Source: Tragulus kanchil (lineage: Eukaryota > Chordata > Mammalia > Artiodactyla > Tragulidae). Taken from it: 64,000 bases of DNA. This document shows, piece by piece, positions 51,862 to 63,932 of the stretch. Made by a program: the position numbers and the translations under genes. Position 1 is the stretch's first letter; every line of letters begins with the position of its first letter. The DNA lies in contig JAIOJX010000032.1 in NCBI GenBank assembly GCA_022376925.1, positions 204,968,939 through 205,032,938 of the forward strand. The letters are read 5' to 3'. The notes under the pieces are model-generated. The model saw only the letters and a program-made list of their open reading frames with translations, was not told the origin of the DNA and ran no database searches.

Positions 51862-52077
51862 GGTGGTAGAAGGAAATGTAGTCAAGTGGTCAACACTTCA
51901 CGTTAAGATCAGCAATGAGATTCTCCTTGTTATAGTTCTGGTTTGACTGTTCTGAACAATATCAAATTAGTTTCAGTGGCTTGGCTTTAGGCCAAGATTT
52001 TGGCAAGAGATTGTAGTCTCACTTTGTTTTGTTCAGTCTCACTGCATTTCTTTTTCTTGTCTTTTTCTTTCCCTTAG

Positions 52078-52293
52078 GCTGAGGGTAAAAAGCTTGGATT
52101 AGTAGGTTGGGTCCAGAACACTGACCAGGGCACAGTACAAGGACAATTGCAAGGGCCCACCTCCAAAGTACGTCATATGCAGGAATGGCTTGAGACAAAA
52201 GGAAGTCCCAAATCTCACATCGACAGAGCAAGCTTCAGCAATGAGAAAGTCATCATGAAGCTGGATTACTCAGATTTCCAAATTGTGAAGTAA
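52078..52293 (+). CDS. ACYP1: ACYP1 terminal coding exon
   Basis: The acceptor TCCCTTAG (preceded by a pyrimidine tract) leads into 71 codons and TAA at 52291-52293. The product starts [19 protein letters not shown] and ends [16 protein letters not shown] supplies N42, the catalytic asparagine of acylphosphatases, complementing R24 of the first exon. The total is 99 residues, exactly the usual length. The exon is single copy. Confidence 0.96.
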   Translation, partial: AEGKKLGLVGWVQNTDQGTVQGQLQGPTSKVRHMQEWLETKGSPKSHIDRASFSNEKVIMKLDYSDFQIVK

Positions 52294-52482
52294 TGGTCTG
52301 CATTTAAATTTTCCAAGATGTCAGTGGTGGTGTTCTTTTTTTTTTTTATTGTAAATAGAGATAGAACTATCCTGTGTTCAGTATTACAGTTTGTCAGTAA
52401 GTTATTTTAGCCATCAGTTGCTTGGTAGTTAATGTGTATTATACATATGATGGAAGAATTACAGCTGTACACAATTCTAATC

Positions 52483-52488
52483 AATAAA
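52483..52488 (+). terminator. ACYP1: ACYP1 poly(A) signal
   Basis: A canonical AATAAA lies 190 bases after the ACYP1 stop, the only strong signal before the U6 pseudogene. It predicts a short 3'UTR of about 210 bases. Confidence 0.65.
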
Positions 52489-52633
52489 AACATAGAACCT
52501 TCTGTGTAAGATACTTATTTTCTTTTTGATGAAATTCATTTGGGGCAAAATAAGAGGTGTTTGGGACGAGAATTTTGAGGTAATTTAAGGAAGTCTGAAA
52601 AAGTTAGCAGTTACTTTTTTTTTTTTTTTTTTT

Positions 52634-52732
52634 AAATATAGAGCGCTTCACAAATTTGTGTGTCATCCTTGCGGAGGGGCCATGCTGATCTTCTCTGTAT
52701 TGTTCTTCTCTGTATCATTCTTCTCTGTATCT
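52634..52732 (-). pseudogene. U6 snRNA pseudogene, 5'-truncated
   Basis: The reverse complement matches the 3' two thirds of U6 snRNA (GAGAAGATCAGCATGGCCCC, then GCAAGGATGACAC). A T run at 52618-52633 stands for its poly(A) tail. The U6 5' end (GTGCTCGCTTCGG) is absent, replaced by three 15-base units beginning CTTCTCTGTAT at 52690, 52705 and 52720. It cannot make U6. Confidence 0.85.
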
Positions 52733-52752
52733 ATAGCTGTTCAAATGATATC

Positions 52753-52962
52753 TAGGCTTCCCTGGTAGCTCAGTGGTAAAGAAACTGCCTGCCAATGGCA
52801 GGAGACATGGATTCAATCTCTGGGTCAGGGAGATACCCTGGAGGAGGGCATGGCAACCCACTCCAGTATTCTTACCTGGAGAATCCCATAGACGGAGGAG
52901 CCTGGCGAGGTGCAGTCCATGAGATGGCAAAGAGTCGGACACGACTGAGCACAGCACATACA
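52753..52962 (+). mobile_element. Bov-tA SINE with target-site duplication
   Basis: Plus-strand element with CTGGAGGAGGGCATGGCAAC and AGAGTCGGACACGACTGAGC. CAAATGATATC occurs at 52742 and 52963 as a perfect target-site duplication, a sign of recent insertion. Confidence 0.88.
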
Positions 52963-53050
52963 CAAATGATATCGTGGACTAATTATTTTTCATTTTCTGT
53001 AGTTTCTGCTGTTGTTCCTGTCCTCTGGGTAAGGAATTCACATAAATTGA

Positions 53051-53443
53051 TGTTATGGGCTAAATTATGTTACCCCCCTTCCCCCTGCCAAATTTATATG
53101 TTCTCTCAGTACCTCAATATGAGCCTATGTTTGGAGATAGGACCTTTATAGAGGTAATTAAGGTTAAAAGAGGCCATTAGGTTGGGTCCTAGTCCAAAAC
53201 ATCCTAGTGTTCTCATAAGAAGAGGTAATTTGGACACAGATGTGTGTGCACAGAGGAAAGAACTTGTGAAGACAGAGGGAGAAGAGAAGATCGCGATTTA
53301 CTAGTGAAGGAGAGAGACATCATCATTCATTTCAACAATGACCTTCAGATTTTTAGCTCCAGAACTGTGACAAAATACATTTCTATTGTGTAAGCAACCC
53401 AGTCTGGTATTTTGTTATGGTATCCTGAGCAAACTAATTCAAG
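53051..53443 (+). mobile_element. ancient MLT1-type (ERVL-MaLR) solo LTR
   Basis: It starts TGTTATGGGCTAAATTATGT, has GGTTGGGTCCTAGTCC and CTCATAAGAAGAGG in the middle, and ends GTTATGGTATCCTGAGC, the pattern of MLT1 LTRs. No internal retroviral genes are present. Its 3' part is repeated at about 54287-54558. Confidence 0.65.
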
Positions 53444-55394
53444 CAATAAGCATTTTGCTTCATCAAACTTATATTAACTATTTCCTGATTTGGTTTTATC
53501 AGGCATTAAAAGAAGTATGTATCAAATGCTTACTGGGTTTGACACGTTGATCATAAATTCCAATCTTTAAAAATACAAGGTTTTGGACTTCTCTGGTGAT
53601 CCACTGATTGGGAATCCGCTTGCTAGTGCAAGGCACATGGGTTTGATCCCTGCTCTAGGAAGATCTCACATGCTTCAGGGCAACTACTGAGCCCTCACTC
53701 TACAACCTGTGCTGCACAACAAGCAAAGCTACCACAATGAGAAGCTCGAGCATCACAAACTAGAGAGTACCCCAAACTAGAGTACCCCACTCACTGCAAC
53801 TAGAGCAAACCAGCACAGCAACAAAGACCCAGTGCAGCCAAAAAGAATTTTTTTTTTTTAAATACAAGGTTTCAATGAAAAGAAGACAAACAACTGAAGG
53901 TTGGTTGTCAATTTCCAAAACACCTACTCTCAGAATGCCCTTAAAGGTTCACTCTCATTCAGTTACAAAAGCAGCTTCAATGTTATTGGGAAGATATCAA
54001 AAAAGTCAGTGAAGGAAGTCTTGTCCTCTTCTGTAAATCAAGAATAGAGCTAGCTGTATAGATTCTCCATCTTTTCCAGCTCTGAAATGCTATACTTTTT
54101 TCCCAAAAGGTATGTAAAGTAAAAAGGGATAGAGAAAGCTTCACTATAGATCTTTAAGAAAGAAGGCTCTGGATTTATAATTGCGTGCCTAACAAAAGTC
54201 AGGCAGTATTCCTGCCTTGGGGATACAGCAGCAAATGAAAATAGACAAAAATTCACATGAGAGAATAGATGGACGATTAAGGTAAAAGGCCATTAGGTTG
54301 GGTCCTAGTCCAAAACATCCTAGTGTTCTCATAAGAAGAGGTAATTTGGACACAGATGTGTGCACAGAGGAAAGAACTTGTGAAGACAGAGGGAGAAGAG
54401 AAGATCGCGATTTACTAGTGAAGGAGAGAGACATCATCATTCATTTCAACAATGACCTTCAGATTTTTAGCTCCAGAACTGTGACAAAATACATTTCTAT
54501 TGTGTAAGCAACCCAGTCTGGTATTTTGTTATGGTATCCTGAGCAAACTAATTCAAGCAATAAGCATTTTGCTTCATCAAACTTATATTAACTATTTCCT
54601 GATTTGGTTTTATCAGGCATTAAAAGAAGTATGTATCAAATGCTTACTGGGTTTGACACGTTGATCATAAATTCCAATCTTTAAAAATACAAGGTTTTGG
54701 ACTTCTCTGGTGATCCACTGATTGGGAATCCGCTTGCTAGTGCAAGGCACATGGGTTTGATCCCTGCTCTAGGAAGATCTCACATGCTTCAGGGCAACTA
54801 CTGAGCCCTCACTCTACAACCTGTGCTGCACAACAAGCAAAGCTACCACAATGAGAAGCTCGAGCATCACAAACTAGAGAGTACCCCAAACTAGAGTACC
54901 CCACTCACTGCAACTAGAGCAAACCAGCACAGCAACAAAGACCCAGTGCAGCCAAAAAGAATTTTTTTTTTTTAAATACAAGGTTTCAATGAAAAGAAGA
55001 CAAACAACTGAAGGTTGGTTGTCAATTTCCAAAACACCTACTCTCAGAATGCCCTTAAAGGTTCACTCTCATTCAGTTACAAAAGCAACTTCAATGTTAT
55101 TGGGAAGATATCAAAAAAGTCAGTGAAGGAAGTCTTGTCCTCTTCTGTAAATCAAGAATAGAGCTAGCTGTATAGATTCTCCATCTTTTCCAGCTCTGAA
55201 ATGCTATACTTTTTTTTCCCAAAAGGTATGTAAAGTAAAAAGGGATAGAGAAAGCTTCACTATAGATCTTTAAGAAAGAAGGCTCTGGATTTATAATTGC
55301 GTGCCTAACAAAAGTCAGGCAGTATTCCTGCCTTGGGGATACAGCAGCAAATGAAAATAGACAAAAATTCACATGAGAGAATAGATGGACGATA
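53171..55394. repeat. tandem duplication 18 (53171-54286 / 54287-55394)
   Basis: Two direct copies with offset about 1,116, carrying an MLT1-type LTR part and a CHR SINE. Confidence 0.92.
53585..53859 (+). mobile_element. CHR SINE with target-site duplication
   Basis: Plus-strand element from GGACTTCTCTGGTGATCC to an A/T tail. AAATACAAGG flanks both sides. Copy at about 54700-54974. Confidence 0.8.
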
Positions 55395-55419
55395 AGCAAA
55401 TAAAATATCGCCCTTAGTA

Positions 55420-55607
55420 CTGCCTGCATCTGTGATCCAATGAAATGTAGCCCGTCAGGCTGCTCTGTTCATGGGATTTTTCTAGACAAGAATATTGGAG
55501 TGGGTTGCCATTTCCTACTCCAAGACATCTTCCTGACTCAAGGATCAAACCTGCATCTCCTGCATTGGCAGGCGAATTCTTGACTACTGGGGCACCTGGG
55601 AAGCCTC
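55420..55607 (-). mobile_element. Bov-tA-type SINE
   Basis: Minus-strand element, with GAGTGGGTTGCCATTTCC and GGGGCACCTGGGAAGCC on the plus strand, about 160 bases before the MLH3 CpG region. Confidence 0.75.
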
Positions 55608-55769
55608 TATTGAGTTAAATGGTAGCGCGTGCACAGGAGAAATGTGAATGGACAAGTGAGAAAAGCAAGTAAAAAATGCTAGAAACACCTTTTCACGCCA
55701 TGCTAAAACGGGATAAGGATTCAGAATTTGAGTTACCAGTGCGACACGTAAATTCCAAGCCTGTGACAC

Positions 55770-56210
55770 CTGTGCGCACGCGCACTGGGGTGTCGCGGAC
55801 GCGGCGGCTCAGGAGCGCATGCTCGCGAGCTCGCGCGGGCACGAACCTCTCGTGTACGAGCCTCGCAAGCCAACGTGCGCGCGCCAGGCGTTCGAAGCGG
55901 TTGGTATCAGGAAGTTGGTGAGGCGCAATTCGAGGTGACTTGGGGTAAAGCGCGCGACCAAAGGATGATTCCGGGAGTTCTTCTGCTAAGAAAAGGGCCC
56001 TGGTGACCGCCGCGGGCCAGCTTTACGGACCCGCTGCGCGAGGGATCGGGAGGCCTCCAGCCTGGCTTCAGCGGGGCGCCCAGGCCTGGGCAGGCCGGGG
56101 TTTCTGGTTGCCAGCTGGGAGGGGTCAGAGGAAGCGCTGGCGTTTGGTGGTGGTGGTTGGAGGGGTGCGCGGGCGCGGCCCTGCGCCTCCAAGCTTTCTT
56201 AGCTCACAAC
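55770..56210 (+). promoter_or_regulatory. MLH3: MLH3 CpG-rich promoter / first exon region
   Basis: This is a CpG-dense tract with many GCGC and CGCG steps (55775-55890) followed by GC-rich sequence to about 56200, the expected place for the MLH3 promoter and noncoding exon 1. I cannot fix the start site or which GT is the exon 1 donor. Unlike the other two promoters, it is not duplicated. Confidence 0.55.
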
Positions 56211-57258
56211 CCGCACCAAATCGCCGCGATTGTCCCAAGAGCTCTGTAATCTGGAAATCGTTGAGTTGGGTGCCGATAGGAATACTTACTAAACATTTAC
56301 CTGTCATTTTTTGCCGGCTGCAAAGTACATTATCTTAGAAATCATCAGATCTGCAATTACAGTTCTGATTTTCTGAGTTTGAAAAACTAGCCCTACCACT
56401 AGTGAGAGGTCCAGCCCATTGCTGCTCGCAGCTAGGAAGGGAGGGGACCTTTAATTGCACCATACTTTTTACCTGCAGGAAAACTTTAAAAATCAAATTT
56501 AAAGATCCCTTTGTCATCATTATTATTGCGGAGGTAATTTGAAGTCCTCTGTTAAGACCAGAAGAGTATTAATGCAAAATAATAAACCATAAATAGTAAT
56601 AAGCAAGGACTTTCTTAAAACTTGCCAAAGGAATACATGAACAAGATTTAAAAATCAAATGATAAAGGCGTAAAATGCAAAGGAATTTTCCTGCCCCACT
56701 GGATCCCATTCTTAGTTTCTTTCCCCTGAGATACCTACAGTTAACCAATAGTAATAATAATAGTAATTATTATTCATTTCTCCTTGATATACTAATTTGA
56801 TTTTATTTCCTCCTGTTCCTTCACCCTAATTATTACAGTGTCTTACCACTTCATTGAAAGTTTTTTCTAAAAGTCATGGTTATTGTGTAATGTGTAAATG
56901 TCATGAAACTAGGGTGAACGTGTTTTTTTGTGAATAATTTCTCACTGATGTTTCTTAAATGGAAATTAGGCATCTGTTTTTAGTGAAGTGAGTGGCATTT
57001 TAAACACTTTACAGCTTAATTTCAAGTGTGATTATGATTTCACTTTAGGGCTTTTTGAATTTAGAGCAGTAAAAATTATGAAATTATGAATACTGTTTTG
57101 GATGTTAAATCCACTGTGCCAAATCTGAGCTGTGTGATCTGCCTAGAGATCAAAGGTATAATTTGTTTTGTTTTGTTACTAAGAGATTTTATTTACCTCA
57201 AATGTTTCTTTATAATGCTTGAGAGAAATGGTTGATGCCTACTCTGAAGTTTTAATTG

Positions 57259-57281
57259 TGTGTGTGTGTGTGTGTGTGTGT
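57259..57281. repeat. (GT)n microsatellite in MLH3 intron 1
   Basis: A GT run 20 bases before the exon 2 acceptor. The duplicate at about 58342-58367 is slightly longer. Confidence 0.85.
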
Positions 57282-57302
57282 ATGTTTTGTTTTTCTCCAT
57301 AG

Positions 57303-57790
<488 letters not shown>

Positions 57791-58338
57791 CCGGAACAAC
57801 AGTCACCATCTATAACCTGTTTTATCAGTTACCTGTTAGGAGGAAATGCATGGATCCTAGACTGGAGTTTGAGAAGGTTAGGCAGAGGATTGAATCCTGT
57901 TCCTTCACCCTAATTATTACAGTGTCTTACCACTTCATTGAAAGTTTTTTCTAAAAGTCATGGTTATTGTGTAATGTGTAAATGTCATGAAACTAGGGTG
58001 AACGTGTTTTTGTGAATAATTTCTCACTGATGTTTCTTAAATGGAAATTAGGCATCTGTTTTTAGTGAAGTGAGTGGCATTTTAAACACTTTACAGCTTA
58101 ATTTCAAGTGTGATTATGATTTCACTTTAGGGCTTTTTGAATTTAGAGCAGTAAAAATTATGAAATTATGAATACTGTTTTGGATGTTAAATCCACTGTG
58201 CCAAATCTGAGCTGTGTGATCTGCCTAGAGATCAAAGGTATAATTTGTTTTGTTTTGTTACTAAGAGATTTTATTTACCTCAAATGTTTCTTTATAATGC
58301 TTGAGAGAAATGGTTGATGCCTACTCTGAAGTTTTAAT

Positions 58339-58369
<31 letters not shown>

Positions 58370-58387
58370 TTTGTTTTTCTCCCATAG

Positions 58388-61258
58388 GCAATTACTTCCA
58401 GTCAGAAAAGGAAGCCACTGCCTGGCATTCTCACCAGCTTTCTACCTGCCATGATCAAATGCTTGTCAGTTGAAGTACAAGCCAGGTTGCGTTCTGGTTT
58501 GGCTATATGCTCCTTAGGCCAATGTGTTGAGGAGCTTGCCCTCAATAGTATTGATGCTGAAGCAAAATGTGTGGCTGTCAGGGTGAACATGGAAACCTTC
58601 CAAGTTCAAGTGATAGACAATGGATTTGGGATGGGGGGTGATGATGTAGACAAGGTAGGAAATCGTTATTTCACTAGTAAATGCGACTCTGTACAGGACT
58701 TGGAGAAGCCAAGGTTCTACGGTTTCCGGGGAGAGGCCTTGGCCAGTATAGCTGACATGGCCAGTGCTGTGGAAATTTCATCCAAGAAAAGCAAGTCGAT
58801 GAAAACGTTTGTAAAACTGTTTCAGAATGGGAAAGCCCTGAAAACTTGTGAAGCTGACTTGACTCGACCAAGTGCCGGAACAACAGTCACCATCTATAAC
58901 CTGTTTTATCAGTTACCTGTTAGGAGGAAATGCATGGATCCTAGACTGGAGTTTGAGAAGGTTAGGCAGAGGATTGAAGCTCTGTCACTCATACATCCTT
59001 CCATTTCTTTCTCTTTGAGAAATGATGTTTCTGGTTCCATGGTTCTTCAACTCCCTAAAACCAAAGACACATGTTCCCGATTTTGTCAAATTTATGGGCT
59101 GGGTAAGTCCCAAAAGTTAAGAGAAATAAATTTTAAGTATAAGGAGTTTGAGCTCAGTGGCTATATCAGCTCTGAAGCACATTATAATAAGAATATGCAG
59201 TTTTTGTTTGTGAACAAGAGGCTAGTTTTAAAGACCAAGTTGCATAAGCTCATTGATTTTTTATTAAGGAAAGAAAGTATTATATGCAAGCCAAAGAATG
59301 GTTCTGCCAGTAGGCAAATGAATTCAAGTCCTCGGCATCGTTCTAACCCGGAACTCCATGGTATCTATGTAATCAATGTGCAGTGTCAGTTCTGTGAGTA
59401 TGACGTGAGCCTGGAGCCAGCAAAAACTCTGATTGAGTTTCAGAACTGGGATACTCTTTTGGTTTGCATTCAGGAAGGAGTAAAAATGTTTTTAAAGAAA
59501 GAAAAATTATTTGTGGAATTATCAAGTGAGGACGTGAAAGAATTTAGTGAAGATAATGATTTTAGTTTATTTAGTGCCAGTCTGCAGAAGTCAGTGTCCT
59601 CTGAGGAAAAGTGTGACCAGGTCAATTTCCAAGAAGCATGTAATAATATTTTGGATTCCTATGAGATGTTTAATTTGCAATCAAAAGCTGTGAAAAGAAA
59701 AGCCCCTGTAGAAAACATAAACACACAAGATTCTAGGGATTCAGAAGCAACCAGAAAAAAGACAGATGATTCATTTTTGTACACTTACAAATCCGAAAAG
59801 CCAGCCCATTATAAAATGACAGAGTCATCTTTACAGAACAAAGATAGTGCTTGCTCAGAGTCAAGGATCTTAGAGCAAGAGACAGCTGGAGTATCAGACT
59901 CAGGAGAAAATGAGACAGAGACAAAATCTTGCTTGGACTCTGACTCTTTAGAAAATCCGTGTGGAACCAATTCAGGAATGTTCACTAGTCCTTTTCAGAC
60001 ATTATATCACTTTGAAGGGAGTGGAGAAGATCTAGAAAGACCGAAAGTAAGTACTACTGTTAATGGTGTGGCTGCCAACATCCTGGAAAATAACAGAATT
60101 CAGAATCAACCAGAGAGGTTTAAAGATGCTAATGAAATGGGATGCCAACCTCTTCCCTTTGAGACAGCATTATCAGGACCATTGAGTGCTCAGAGAAAGG
60201 AAGAGAAGAGAAAAAAAGAACCTAGTAGTTGTGGAAGAATAAATGTTTTTAGTTATGGACAAGTTAAATTATGCTCCACTGGCTTCATAACTCATGTGGT
60301 ACAAAATGAGCAAACTAAATCAACTGAAAAAGAACATTTATTTAAAAATTATGTTCAATGTGGTCCTGTGAGTGCCAAAGAAACATCTGGAAATAGAACA
60401 CACCATTCACTTGAGGCTCCAAACACCAAGGATTTAACCAGCATTTTAAGTAAAGACTTTGCTAAACTGCCAAACAAAAGTTTGCGCGGAACAAATATAA
60501 GCTATGGGCTAGAGAACAAACATACAGCAGTGTCTGAAAATGTGGCTGTTTTTCAGGAAAGTAGTAAAAAGCCACACACAAGTCGCTTATTGCCTGACAC
60601 ATCCTCTTTCTCTTGGAGTAGACGTGTTTCAGATGGTGGTAAGAAGACAGATAAGTTGATTGGTCCTGCCAAACCCATAGCTCTTAAGAAGCTAAGCTTA
60701 AGTTCACAATTAGGATCTTTAGAGAAGTTTAAGAGGCAGTATGGTAAGGTTAGAAATCCTCTGCCTGAAGAAGTGGAGGAAAGTAATACTTTAGAAATCA
60801 CTACCAATCTCAGTCCTCAGGTTGAAGCTGACATTCCACGGAAAGACAAAAGCCACTTGGACAGCTCTGGTATCTGTAAAATCCCTACTATGAAACATAC
60901 TGATTCCAGTAGTAGTTGTCAGCCAGGAAGTGTCATGTTTTGTTCAGAAGAGTTTCCATTCTCCAGGGAAGACGATTGTTCGGAACAACAGATGCTTGAC
61001 TTAAGAGAAAGCCCTGTAACTCTACAGGAGTTATCTCATTTTAACAGGAAGCCTTTGGATGTTGAGAAGTCACCTGAATCACTAGCCTCCAAATTATCCA
61101 GATTGAAGGGTTCTGAAAGAGAGACTCAAACAATGGAGATGAGTCATTTTAATGGACTGCCACAATCAGATTCTAGTAGGAAAGACAGTGACTTGTCCAG
61201 CGGGTTAACCCTAGATTCTTGTAAGTTACTTAACAATGAGCATAAAAACAGAAGGTGA
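58388..61258 (+). CDS. MLH3: MLH3 exon 2, start codon and main body
   Basis: MLH3 is a MutL homologue that pairs with MLH1. The MLH1-MLH3 endonuclease resolves meiotic crossover intermediates and contributes to mismatch repair in the nucleus. An acceptor (CCCATAG) and 63 bases of UTR precede ATG at 58451. GHKL ATPase motifs are clear: E28-x3-N32-x2-D35 ([10 protein letters not shown]), DNGFGM at 56-61, and GFRGEAL at 91-97. The transducer domain follows to about residue 340, then the long, poorly conserved linker typical of MLH3. The frame stays open for 935 codons but leaves the true frame near 61246. There this copy lacks two A's in an A run that the copy at 61986-62821 has. The true reading switches copies anywhere in 60904-61240. 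Confidence 0.93.
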   Translation, partial: AITSSQKRKPLPGILTSFLPAMIKCLSVEVQARLRSGLAICSLGQCVEELALNSIDAEAKCVAVRVNMETFQVQVIDNGFGMGGDDVDKVGNRYFTSKCDSVQDLEKPRFYGFRGEALASIADMASAVEISSKKSKSMKTFVKLFQNGKALKTCEADLTRPSAGTTVTIYNLFYQLPVRRKCMDPRLEFEKVRQRIEALSLIHPSISFSLRNDVSGSMVLQLPKTKDTCSRFCQIYGLGKSQKLREINFKYKEFELSGYISSEAHYNKNMQFLFVNKRLVLKTKLHKLIDFLLRKESIICKPKNGSASRQMNSSPRHRSNPELHGIYVINVQCQFCEYDVSLEPAKTLIEFQNWDTLLVCIQEGVKMFLKKEKLFVELSSEDVKEFSEDNDFSLFSASLQKSVSSEEKCDQVNFQEACNNILDSYEMFNLQSKAVKRKAPVENINTQDSRDSEATRKKTDDSFLYTYKSEKPAHYKMTESSLQNKDSACSESRILEQETAGVSDSGENETETKSCLDSDSLENPCGTNSGMFTSPFQTLYHFEGSGEDLERPKVSTTVNGVAANILENNRIQNQPERFKDANEMGCQPLPFETALSGPLSAQRKEEKRKKEPSSCGRINVFSYGQVKLCSTGFITHVVQNEQTKSTEKEHLFKNYVQCGPVSAKETSGNRTHHSLEAPNTKDLTSILSKDFAKLPNKSLRGTNISYGLENKHTAVSENVAVFQESSKKPHTSRLLPDTSSFSWSRRVSDGGKKTDKLIGPAKPIALKKLSLSSQLGSLEKFKRQYGKVRNPLPEEVEESNTLEITTNLSPQVEADIPRKDKSHLDSSGICKIPTMKHTDSSSSCQPGSVMFCSEEFPFSREDDCSEQQMLDLRESPVTLQELSHFNRKPLDVEKSPESLASKLSRLKGSERETQTMEMSHFNGLPQSDSSRKDSDLSSGLTLDSCKLLNNEHKNRR

Positions 61259-61774
61259 CAACATCCCAGTATCAGACTCTGTCACACAGGGCAATCTCTT
61301 CAATAAAGACAGTGACCCATATTCTAACAACAGTATAACTGAGAACTCTGTGATACCAGCAACTCCTTTGCTGCTGCCCTATGACCATGCCTCCGTTATC
61401 AGTAAGGATTCAGATGTTCTTATAGCTTCAGAACAGCAGGTTGGAAGTCCTGACTCTCAGTGCAGAATGTTAATGAGTCATGTAGAAGATTCCACAGTTG
61501 ACCAAAATGGAGCTTGTTTTCAGAGTGAGGAATCCATAGCAAGACCTTGTTCTGAAAATGAAGAGTCCAGCATATGCTCTTTGGACTGGCAGCAGCATTT
61601 TGATATAACTCTGGGAAGAATGGTTTACATCAACAGACTAACAGGACTTAGCACGTTCACTGCTCCTACAGAGGACCTTCGGACTGCTTGTATGAAAGAC
61701 CTGACGACTCTAGCTGTGGATGTTCTACTTGAGAATGGTGAGTATATGGTGCTCACTGGCATGAATGTTTTTGT

Positions 61775-61985
61775 GTGGGGGGGCACTTCTATTGGTCTTT
61801 CATTTATCTATTTTCATCCATCTTTGTTCTTTGGCCCGTGTGGGCCTCCCATCGTGGTGGCCTCTGTTGTCGCAGAGCACCAGCTCTGGGTGCATGCGCT
61901 GTAGAGCTCCAGCTTGGTAATAGGACACATTGGTCCAGCCACTCTGCGGCACGTGGGATCTTCCCAGGCCAGGGATCTAACTGGC
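61775..61985 (-). mobile_element. CHR-type SINE, truncated copy after MLH3 exon 2
   Basis: Same element as 62866-63126, cut off at ATCTAACTGGC by the junction of duplication 20 and missing its tRNA-like head. Confidence 0.8.
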
Positions 61986-62821
61986 TTCCAGTAGTAGTTG
62001 TCAGCCAGGAAGTGTCATGTTTTGTTCAGAAGAGTTTCCATTCTCCAGGGAAGACGATTGTTCGGAACAACAGATGCTTGACTTAAGAGAAAGCCCTGTA
62101 ACTCTACAGGAGTTATCTCATTTTAACAGGAAGCCTTTGGATGTTGAGAAGTCACCTGAATCACTAGCCTCCAAATTATCCAGATTGAAGGGTTCTGAAA
62201 GAGAGACTCAAACAATGGAGATGAGTCATTTTAATGGACTGCCACAATCAGATTCTAGTAGGAAAGACAGTGACTTGTCCAGCGGGTTAACCCTAGATTC
62301 TTGTAAGTTACTTAACAATGAGCATAAAAAAACAGAAGGTGACAACATCCCAGTATCAGACTCTGTCACACAGGGCAATCTCTTCAATAAAGACAGTGAC
62401 CCATATTCTAACAACAGTATAACTGAGAACTCTGTGATACCAGCAACTCCTTTGCTGCTGCCCTATGACCATGCCTCCGTTATCAGTAAGGATTCAGATG
62501 TTCTTATAGCTTCAGAACAGCAGGTTGGAAGTCCTGACTCTCAGTGCAGAATGTTAATGAGTCATGTAGAAGATTCCACAGTTGACCAAAATGGAGCTTG
62601 TTTTCAGAGTGAGGAATCCATAGCAAGACCTTGTTCTGAAAATGAAGAGTCCAGCATATGCTCTTTGGACTGGCAGCAGCATTTTGATATAACTCTGGGA
62701 AGAATGGTTTACATCAACAGACTAACAGGACTTAGCACGTTCACTGCTCCTACAGAGGACCTTCGGACTGCTTGTATGAAAGACCTGACGACTCTAGCTG
62801 TGGATGTTCTACTTGAGAATG
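61986..62821 (+). CDS. MLH3: MLH3 exon 2, 3' portion with intact frame and splice donor
   Basis: This duplicates 60904-61737 (offset 1,082, then 1,084) and has the full A run, so the linker reads through as [13 protein letters not shown] and continues to [14 protein letters not shown] and VDVLLENG. The donor is GAGAATG|GTGAGT after 62821, leaving one base of a split glycine codon. Collapsing the duplication gives a single exon with 3,289 coding bases (1,096 codons plus one base), the size expected for MLH3's unusually large exon 2. The C-terminal endonuclease domain lies in exons beyond the window. Confidence 0.9.
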
Positions 62822-62865
62822 GTGAGTATATGGTGCTCACTGGCATGAATGTTTTTTTTGTGTGT

Positions 62866-63126
62866 GGGGGGGCACTTCTATTGGTCTTTCATTTATCTAT
62901 TTTCATCCATCTTTGTTCTTTGGCCCGTGTGGGCCTCCCATCGTGGTGGCCTCTGTTGTCGCAGAGCACCAGCTCTGGGTGCATGCGCTGTAGAGCTCCA
63001 GCTTGGTAATAGGACACATTGGTCCAGCCACTCTGTGGCATGTGGGATCTTCCCAGGCCAGGGATCTAACTGGCACCCCTTGCACTGCAAGGCAGTGTCC
63101 TTACCCACTGGACCACCAGGGAAGCC
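62866..63126 (-). mobile_element. CHR-type SINE close to the MLH3 exon 2 donor
   Basis: Minus-strand member of the GGTCTTTC subfamily, complete to CCACCAGGGAAGCC. CATGAATG occurs on both sides (62843 and 63127) as a likely target-site duplication. It begins about 45 bases after the splice donor at 62822. A third copy starts at about 63976. Confidence 0.82.
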
Positions 63127-63815
63127 CATGAATGCTTTTAAAGGTGGGAATAATGGCTGAGGAGTAAGATGATCATTGTTCAAAGAGATGATATCAGCAG
63201 ATAGAACGTATTGAGGTTTAATTACAGTGTGTTTTATTGCATATGAAAACTCTCTAGGTCCAGTATTGTTTAAACATAACAATGAAAGAATGATATAGAA
63301 TGGAAGTGTATGTATATTTGTCTATTGGCGTATGTATGTACAAGAGAAGACAGTATTTAATGAAAATGGTGCTATTGCTAGTTGAGAAGATCTACAGTGC
63401 TTCCCTACCCAACTTTCCCCTGGTTTCTCTCCCAAACACACAACTTCAAAGAAATTTGTCTTTAAATGCCAGTGTCATATCCTTCTGAAGTTGCTCTCTA
63501 CAGAGCAACTTATGAGTCAGTACAGTAGTATATTTATTAACTTTTTTAAAAAAGGACTTGACCATACATTTTTTGGAATATAGGTTAAGTATGCATTTTT
63601 ATAATCATACTTTTTCAAATGTAGTTTATTATAGTGTATATACTAATAATCTTGGTCTGCATAAGTGACTGTTACTCAGAAAAACAATAATGTGGCTTTT
63701 AGATCAGACCACAAGTCCACATCGGAGCCTAGGCTAGGACAGTGAGTTCCCAGGTCTCAGTCAACATTAAAAGTGACATTGTTTTGGCAGCGTGTTGAGA
63801 GCCAGATGTTGGGAG

Positions 63816-63932
63816 TTTACATCAAAACAGATTTAACAGGACTTAGCACGTTCACTGCTCCTACAGAGGACCTTCGGACTGCTTGTATGAAAGACCTGAC
63901 GACTCTAGCTGTGGATGTTCTACTTGAGAATG
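63816..63932 (+). pseudogene. MLH3: MLH3 exon 2 3' end, third partial copy
   Basis: The last about 115 bases of MLH3 exon 2 with the same donor appear again, starting abruptly with mismatches at TTTACATCAAAACAG, 1,111 bp after the second copy. This is the second unit of a duplication that runs off the window end. It is a redundant copy. Confidence 0.8.

Larger units (their letters stand above)
43429..52077 (+). other. ACYP1: ACYP1 intron
   Basis: This 8.6-kb intron, as assembled, sits between the phase-0 donor after 43428 and the acceptor before 52078. It contains four consecutive tandem duplications (about 43571/44687, 45627/46794, 47636/48716 and 49690/50797) that account for roughly half of it. 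It also holds Bov-tA and CHR SINEs and a duplicated L1 3'UTR fragment. No other coding exon is expected; ACYP1's 99 residues are fully accounted for. Confidence 0.75.
52294..55769. other. ACYP1-MLH3 intergenic DNA
   Basis: No gene is seen. Contents in order: ACYP1 3'UTR, a U6 snRNA pseudogene, a Bov-tA SINE, an old LTR of the MLT1 type, a CHR SINE, a duplication of the LTR-plus-SINE block (about 53170/54286), and a Bov SINE on the minus strand. Confidence 0.6.
60904..63073. repeat. tandem duplication 20 (60904-61985 / 61986-63073)
   Basis: Two direct copies with offset 1,082 then 1,084, inside MLH3 exon 2 and the following intron. Unit 1 has short homopolymer runs near its end. Confidence 0.92.

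Noticed and set aside
52634..52732. Functional U6 snRNA gene
   Set aside because: The 5' third is missing, there is no upstream pol III promoter, and a T run in the plus strand marks a retrocopied poly(A) tail.
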